Assembly (NCBI GenBank): GCA_030590765.1
Contig: JAUVCP010000024.1
Location: 1 to 11,816 of the forward strand
DNA length: 11,816 nt
From: Flavobacteriaceae bacterium
GTDB lineage: Bacteria; Bacteroidota; Bacteroidia; Flavobacteriales; Flavobacteriaceae
Direction: 5' to 3'
Positions within the stretch are counted from its first letter, which is position 1. Each line of letters opens with the position of its first letter. The notes beneath the pieces are model-generated. The model did not search any database and had not been told where the DNA came from. It worked only from the letters and a program-made list of their open reading frames with translations. Shown piece after piece: positions 8,901-11,816 of this stretch. A program made the position numbers and the translations under genes.

Positions 8901-10057
8901 GGAATTGGATTTACATTTGCAGGTCCAATATTTACAGGGTTATTTTCACCTAAATCAGCTAAAGCCACAATATTTCTGGTTCCTATGGTAGTTGCATTTC
9001 TGTTGGTTACCCAGATCTCAATACGTGTAATGTTAATGGAACTATTAATAAGAGGAAAATTAACAAGAGCCGAATTATATTGATCTCTAAAATTATGTGC
9101 TACAAAAAAGTGACGATTGGTATCGTAGTTACTCACTTTAAAATCAAATTCATTGATGACTGAGCCTCCTTGTGCTGAAACGGACTGAACCTGAGATCGT
9201 TGCTGTGAAAATATAGCAGTTACCATTGTATTACCAAATTGTAATTCGGTTTTGGCACCAAAAAGGTTTTGAGCACCTGTAACCAACGAATTTCTGATGG
9301 GCATGGATACATTTCCTACTTCAATCTTTCTAATAATATCATCTTCGGTAGGCGTATATTCCAATTTTACCATATTTTGGAAATTGAAAGTAGATTGTGT
9401 ATCAAAATTTGCTGAGATTCTCAGTCTGTCACCAATTTTAGCATTTAAGCTGGCACTGATCTCCTGGCCAAAATCAAAAGTAGTACTTTGTCTGTTTTGT
9501 TCAGACAATTGTGGATTTTCAACTTTTTGATGGATTAATCCCATTTTGATAAGTATAGAACCTTGTGGATTAACTTCAATGGCATTTCCACCAAAAATAC
9601 TTTCAAAAAAATTAGAGTTTACATAGTAAGTTGGTAACAGATTTTTTTGCGCATCAGCACTATTTTTTGTCCTGCCATCAACTGCACTTATTTTTTCCTT
9701 TGCATATTCCAGCATATCCCTTTGAAGACGGTATTCCCTATACTCTTCGGCCGACATGTAAGTAGGGTGCTTTAAATAATAATCTCCAATTTTTTCATAA
9801 AATATATAAGTTCCACTTTGTGGATCATAAATAACCTCAGATTCAGATTTGATATTTAAAAAAAGATTTCCTTTTTGTGAATTATTAAAAGAGTAGGGTA
9901 AAGGGGAAATAGTGTCTTTTTTTTCAGAAGTAATTGAACTGCTATTGTTTAGTTGATTATTAGTAGTTGATTTTTGAGCGGAAATTACACCTGCACTAAA
10001 TAAAAGCACAATAAATATAAAGGAGAGATTATATTTAAACTGATTTTTTTTTGTCAA
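2996..10057 (-). CDS. sprA: SprA/Sov, type IX secretion system outer-membrane translocon
   Basis: A 2353-residue precursor, close to Flavobacterium SprA (about 2400). SprA is the very large beta-barrel that forms the T9SS exit channel, working with PorV and a plug protein. It exports cargo with C-terminal sorting domains and, in gliding species, adhesins such as SprB. Visible features: signal peptide at 1-27 (Lys-rich start, hydrophobic core 11-25, likely cut VISA/Q); conserved [12 protein letters not shown] at 155-166; SYIDDFEGA at 827-835; an acidic loop [12 protein letters not shown] at 1086-1097; [22 protein letters not shown] at 1498-1504; then a long series of alternating beta-strand segments to a C-terminal strand ending SIRYIIGN. 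I saw no cysteine in the whole protein. The start is TTG at 10055-10057: the frame has an upstream stop at 10088-10090, no ATG lies between, and this codon gives a complete signal peptide. It lies 4 bp after ruvA and 29 bp before gcvH. The frame is intact, so the gene looks functional; whether the host glides cannot be told from here. Confidence 0.97.
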   Translation of the reverse strand: MTKKNQFKYNLSFIFIVLLFSAGVISAQKSTTNNQLNNSSSITSEKKDTISPLPYSFNNSQKGNLFLNIKSESEVIYDPQSGTYIFYEKIGDYYLKHPTYMSAEEYREYRLQRDMLEYAKEKISAVDGRTKNSADAQKNLLPTYYVNSNFFESIFGGNAIEVNPQGSILIKMGLIHQKVENPQLSEQNRQSTTFDFGQEISASLNAKIGDRLRISANFDTQSTFNFQNMVKLEYTPTEDDIIRKIEVGNVSMPIRNSLVTGAQNLFGAKTELQFGNTMVTAIFSQQRSQVQSVSAQGGSVINEFDFKVSNYDTNRHFFVAHNFRDQYNSALVNFPLINSSINITRIEIWVTNRNATTIGTRNIVALADLGENNPVNIGPANVNPIPGTQDPSNEANNLNDLLTLNGPIRKISSVGQALSPYSMAQGRDYTILENAIKLVQGVDFTMNAQLGFITLKRRLAESDVLAIAYEYTDGTDVYKVGELTDDGVIAPDNLVVKMLRSEIINASIPMWDLMLKNVYEIPGAFQLQKEGFRLELLYNDDSTGKPVNILQNAQTPGVNEKTLLNLMRLDRLDQNNNVMPEGDGFFDYVEGITIDSRNGYVIFPTIEPFGKDLDNILVPEDDVYVFTELYDRTQSEAQNDFQQKDKYFIKGYFKAESKNGIPLGAFNVPRGSVTVTTGGRELIEGVDYVVDYNVGNVQIINPTLVESNAPIQVSVENNIGFNQQRKRYMGVDVLHVFNDNLAVGGNIINLNEKPLTQKAQYGSEPVNNTIFGAYLTYNKEVPLFTKWVNKLPNIDTDAPSNISIRAEVAHLLPGTPSGIDLDGAATSYIDDFEGAQIPLDVKSPKQWFLASTPQGQTGDLDFNNGNLAPGLPNELRSGAKRSKLSWYNIDRLFYGSQLRPGNIDSDELSRAEVRQINYYELFPNVDLDITQSSIIRSFDLSYFPSERGSYNYDNGYDGQGKYPNPEDRWGGITRALTTTNFQQANIEYIQFWLMDPYENYSIKPKEGAPATPPTNADFNGELYFNLGSISEDILKDDRKMYENGLPKDGVQIPGNNVEITPWSSIPKNQSLLYAFDENDASRTHQDLGLDGINDEDEAVKFGSLFGSDPSADNFKYFRGKEQDNDDASIITRYRDFGLTQGNSPTINNSTESFPTSSTSYPDVEDINKDQTMSAVESYYQYKVSLNRNDLVVGQNYIVDKKISTVKLPNNTTLSTTWYQFRIPISTPEDPNNIINDMTGFTSIRFMRMFLTKFKIPVVLRFGELQLVRGDWRRYTKTLNDAIQPPQEITPIQNQKFEVGVVNIEENEDRQPIPYVLPPGIKRERLQGSTTIQQQNEQSLSVKVTDLEPGETRAVFKNTTFDIRMYKQLKMFIHAESIGVSDGVKDDELIGIVRLGSDTDNNYYQIEIPLKITPFGAQIAEDIWPELNNINASIENFGHLKLERLDQGAAVNELFPISIPGEPTEFRIRIKGNPNLSNIRTFMLGVKNNALLPKSMELWFNELRVSDFDNDGSWAAIVNADANFADFADVSVTGSMHTIGFGSLDQNVNERSQDEVKQYGVVSNINIGQLLPNRVSLSIPVNFSYGEEFRDPKYDPQYEDVVFDKGSTNTDVARDYTQRKSLNFINVRKNKTSYDRKPHFYDVENLSVSYLYNEIYHRDYNIQKFIDQKLRASANYNYSFQPFVIEPFKKWGLASEKDYLKFIRDFNLNLLPTSFSLNSNIIRNYNEQLSRSLVEGLPELPTLKQRNFMFDWDYLLSYNLTKSLQFTFRALNNYVYDQFDKGEDIQLYNNFFQIGRPEHYHQTLNLTYKIPFDKFKYLDFISGTYNYTADYDWQAPSFSIIESVGNTIQNANTHNFTADMTMDRLYKNIGLDKLFTKTKTIDAKQDPNSGAVVKTKKKLSVGQKIGRVGVDILTSVKNIRLSYTENNGTFLPGYIPEMGFLGRDNHSGSLAPTFGFVFGSQASIIDQALENGWLLSRDLNDNYYSKNYSKSHFNKFDFSASIKPTRSLDIEIFGNRTLTESFVQQLDVINGAFNETPQNAVGNFSISYFMLGSTFNDGDVAFQEFKDNRNIISQRLASKTGGNIDGFGGTNQDVVLPSFLAAYSGKDASSIQLSAFRNTPIPNWRITYKGLNKIGWIKNNFRTVTLEHSYRSVYSILSYTNNLKYDNNNPYGDSNRDIAGNFNPQQLYNGVTLIEEFSPLVKVDLKMKNSFSLRAAYNKDKALNLNFNNNTVTEVSGNELILGLGYRVKNVVMSFKTGNRTTKFQGDINFKADLGIRDNVTIIRAFAIADDIDNNQVTGGQNLVSFKFLADYSLNKNLLTSFFFDYNKSKFAISTTYPRSSINGGISIRYIIGN

Positions 10058-10061
10058 ATTT

Positions 10062-10643
10062 TTACAAGTTTTTAAGTGCTTTTTTGATTAATTCTTCCAG
10101 ACTAATATTGGGAGAATCCTGTAAAATAACTTGTATTGCCGAATCCACTTTTTTTCTAGCAAACCCTAGTACTTCCAATGCTGATAACGCTTCGTTTTTT
10201 ATTGTATTGTTTGAAACTGCAATATCTTCTGATAATTCATAGGTTTTTAATATTTTATCTTTAAGATCAACAATTACCCTTTGAGCAGTTTTAATACCAA
10301 TACCTTTTACAGATTTTATTTTTTCCACATCCTCAGAAGCAATTGCCTGCTGAATTTCTTTGGTGTCCATAGAAGATAACATAGTAATTGCTGTACTTGG
10401 TCCAACTCCGGAAACGGATATTAAAAATTTAAAGATCTCTCTTTCTGTTTTGTCTGCAAAACCAAAAAGAATGTGAGCATCATCTCTAATGTTTAAATAG
10501 GTATACAATTTTACATTTTCATTATCGGGTATTTTAGAAAATGTTTGCAATGAGATAGGTAAATAATAACCCAGCCCATTGCATTCAACAACAACGTTTG
10601 ACGGATTTTTCTCAATTAGTTTGCCTGAAATATGTGTAATCAT
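10062..10643 (-). CDS. ruvA: Holliday junction DNA-binding protein RuvA
   Basis: A 193-residue protein of normal RuvA length. A RuvA tetramer binds four-way junctions and directs the RuvB motor in branch migration during recombination and repair. Domain I (OB fold) covers about 1-63, including the acidic pin D54-D55 in NIRDDAHILFGF, equivalent to E55/D56 of the E. coli protein. Domain II holds two helix-hairpin-helix motifs, SVSGVGPSTA (G79, G81) and SVKGIGIKTAQR (G114, G116). A variable linker leads to the RuvB-binding domain III at about 148-193 (EALSALEVLGFARKKV). The ATG at 10641-10643 gives the standard start MITHISGKL. It lies 36 bp after maeB, and its stop is 4 bp before the sprA start, so coupling to sprA translation is plausible. 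ruvB and ruvC are not in the window. Confidence 0.97.
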   Translation of the reverse strand: MITHISGKLIEKNPSNVVVECNGLGYYLPISLQTFSKIPDNENVKLYTYLNIRDDAHILFGFADKTEREIFKFLISVSGVGPSTAITMLSSMDTKEIQQAIASEDVEKIKSVKGIGIKTAQRVIVDLKDKILKTYELSEDIAVSNNTIKNEALSALEVLGFARKKVDSAIQVILQDSPNISLEELIKKALKNL

Positions 10644-10665
10644 TTATTTAGCTAAAAAAACTAGC

Positions 10666-10673
10666 CAAATGTA
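10666..10673 (-). promoter_or_regulatory. Isolated -7 box match (TACATTTG) before ruvA
   Basis: TACATTTG on the minus strand is a perfect match to the Bacteroidota -7 consensus TAnnTTTG and lies 22 bases before the ruvA ATG. No TTG is present 17-23 bases upstream, where the -33 element should be inside the end of maeB. It may be a weak internal promoter that lets ruvA-sprA-gcvH be transcribed apart from maeB, or a chance match. Confidence 0.3.
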
Positions 10674-10679
10674 ATGAAT

Positions 10680-11816
10680 TTATTGATTACTTTTTATTCT
10701 TTCTTGCGCATCAACAACAGCAACATTTACCATATTTACAATTTCATCAACACTGGCTCCAAGTTGAATCAAATGAACAGGTTTTTTAAGTCCCATTATA
10801 ATTGGACCGATAGAATCTGCTTTGTTTAATTCTTTAAGTAACTTATAACTGATATTTGCTGATTCTAAGTTAGGGTAGATCAATCCGTTCACTTTTTTAT
10901 TTTGTAATTTAGAAAAAGGGAATTTCTCTGCTCTCATTTTAGTGTTTAGTGCAAAATCTGCCTGAAGTTCTCCATCAATACAAATATCAGGGTAATTCTT
11001 ATGTAAATATTGAACTGCTTTTACAATTTTTATACTTGACTCAGATCTGGCCGAACCAAAATTAGAATAAGATATCATGGCTAAGTTAGGTGTTAATCCA
11101 AACATTCTCATTGCATTGTGAGTCATTTTGGAAATCTCTACCAATTCCATACTATTTGGATTGATATTCATAGCTGTGTCTGATAAAAATAAGGGTCCTC
11201 TTGAAGTTAACATGATATTGGTTGCCGAGATTCGATTGATACCATCCATTTTTCCTATTAATTCAATAATTGGTTTTGCAACAGTAGGATAACTGCTGGT
11301 ATAACCTGTAACCAAAGCATCGGCATCGTGACATTTTTCATTTACCATCATTGCTGCAAAATAGTTGCGTTCTCTCATTCTTTTTTGTGCTTCAAAAAGA
11401 TTCAATCCATAACGTTGTTTCTTTTCCCAGTATATTTTAGCAAATCGATTTCTTCTTTTTTCTTCTGCTTTTGATTTAGGATCTATTATTTTTAGGTTAG
11501 CATCAAATTTCAACTCTTTCATCATTTTTGAAATAGTAGATTTATTGCCTAAAAGTATTGGTATAGCAACTCCTTCTTCATAAACAATTTGAGCGGCTTT
11601 TAGCACATCTAAATGATCAGCTTCAGCAAAAATTACCTTTTTCGGATCAGTTTTAGCTTTGTTGGTTATTAATCGCATTAATTTGTTACCGGAGCCCAAG
11701 CGTTCTTCCAATTCTTCTTTATAAGCATCCCAGTCTTTGATCGGTTTTTTTGCCACACCGGATTCCATTGCTGCTTTTGCCACAGCTGGTGGAATTTCAT
11801 AAATCAATCGCAGATC
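10680..11816 (-). CDS. maeB: NADP-dependent malic enzyme, C-terminal half (5' end outside window)
   Basis: MaeB-type malic enzyme, which decarboxylates malate to pyruvate with reduction of NADP and is a fusion of a malic enzyme domain with a phosphotransacetylase-like (PTA) domain. The frame is open to the window edge: 378 residues are visible, starting DLRLIYEIPPAVAKAAMESG. That is the end of the malic enzyme domain, where the family has a DPRLI-like motif. A TTG at 11805-11807 could be taken as a start but encodes the Leu of this motif and is internal. The remaining about 330 residues are the PTA domain, including VIFAEADHLDVLKAA, TNIMLTSRGPLFLSDTAMN, PNLAMISYSNFGSA and CIDGELQADFAL. In known MaeB enzymes this domain binds acetyl-CoA as an allosteric regulator and is not an active phosphotransacetylase. 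A stand-alone Pta is the alternative but is disfavoured by the N-terminal malic enzyme segment. The full protein should be about 760 residues, so roughly half is missing. Confidence 0.94.
   Translation of the reverse strand, partial: DLRLIYEIPPAVAKAAMESGVAKKPIKDWDAYKEELEERLGSGNKLMRLITNKAKTDPKKVIFAEADHLDVLKAAQIVYEEGVAIPILLGNKSTISKMMKELKFDANLKIIDPKSKAEEKRRNRFAKIYWEKKQRYGLNLFEAQKRMRERNYFAAMMVNEKCHDADALVTGYTSSYPTVAKPIIELIGKMDGINRISATNIMLTSRGPLFLSDTAMNINPNSMELVEISKMTHNAMRMFGLTPNLAMISYSNFGSARSESSIKIVKAVQYLHKNYPDICIDGELQADFALNTKMRAEKFPFSKLQNKKVNGLIYPNLESANISYKLLKELNKADSIGPIIMGLKKPVHLIQLGASVDEIVNMVNVAVVDAQERIKSNQ

Noticed and set aside
5144..9530. Plus-strand open frames inside sprA (5144-5332, 5445-5723, 6555-6806, 8895-9083, 9297-9530)
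   Set aside because: All are short antisense frames within an intact 7-kb gene with clear family motifs on the other strand; none shows a domain or signal of its own.
10051..10242. Plus-strand 63-codon frame opposite the end of ruvA
   Set aside because: It lies antisense to the conserved RuvA domain III, with no promoter or family resemblance.
10644..10679. Hairpin (GCTA...TAGC around a T run) between maeB and ruvA as a terminator, or a sigma-54 site at TTTGGCTAG
   Set aside because: The stem is only 4 bp and the T run lies in the loop, so it cannot be an intrinsic terminator. The sigma-54 reading fails because GG and GC are 12 bases apart, not 10.
11805..11807. TTG as the start of the malic enzyme fragment
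   Set aside because: The frame continues upstream to the window edge with DLR, and the TTG encodes the conserved Leu of the DPRLI-like motif, so the gene is truncated rather than starting here.

Overview
The window is an AT-rich, low-GC stretch from a member of the Bacteroidota, most likely a Flavobacteriaceae-type organism. The evidence is a full-length SprA/Sov (the type IX secretion translocon, found only in this phylum) sitting between ruvA and gcvH, the flavobacterial form of the TonB-like proteins (PVFPGC/PVYPGC motif, GPHxRLEKEAIRVV C-terminal domain), Bacteroidota-style promoter elements (TTG / TAnnTTTG) and AT-rich start regions without clear Shine-Dalgarno sequences. Every gene lies on the minus strand, so transcription runs from high to low coordinates. 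Coding density is high and no gene-free gap exceeds about 145 bases.

Layout in transcription order. (1) 11816-10680: C-terminal half of a MaeB-type NADP malic enzyme, cut by the window edge. (2) 10643-10062: ruvA, Holliday-junction DNA-binding protein. (3) 10057-2996: sprA, 2353 codons, with a TTG start four bases after the ruvA stop. (4) 2966-2586: gcvH, lipoyl carrier of the glycine cleavage system. (5) 2620-2228: a small VanZ-like membrane protein overlapping gcvH by 35 bp. (6) 2163-1444: a TonB-family energy transducer, followed by a strong intrinsic terminator at 1390-1424. (7) 1300-566: a second TonB paralogue with its own predicted promoter. (8) 483-1: a third, diverged TonB-like gene without the proline linker, cut by the window edge before its C-terminal domain.

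Genes 1-5 look like one operon (gaps of 36, 4 and 29 bp, then a 35-bp overlap). The maeB-ruvA-sprA-gcvH-vanZ order is one I recall as common in Flavobacteriia; it puts a core secretion gene in a housekeeping operon. SprA is the outer-membrane exit channel. The TonB-like proteins are inner-membrane-anchored, periplasm-spanning transducers, so the window is biased towards envelope energetics and transport, although nothing visible ties these TonBs to SprA.

I see no mobile element, RNA gene, CRISPR array or clearly new system. The most interesting leads are regulatory and evolutionary: three tandem, unequally diverged TonB paralogues, a sigma-54-like promoter before the most diverged one, a Fur-like inverted repeat over the predicted promoter of another, and a charged linker motif held constant between paralogues despite changed codons.
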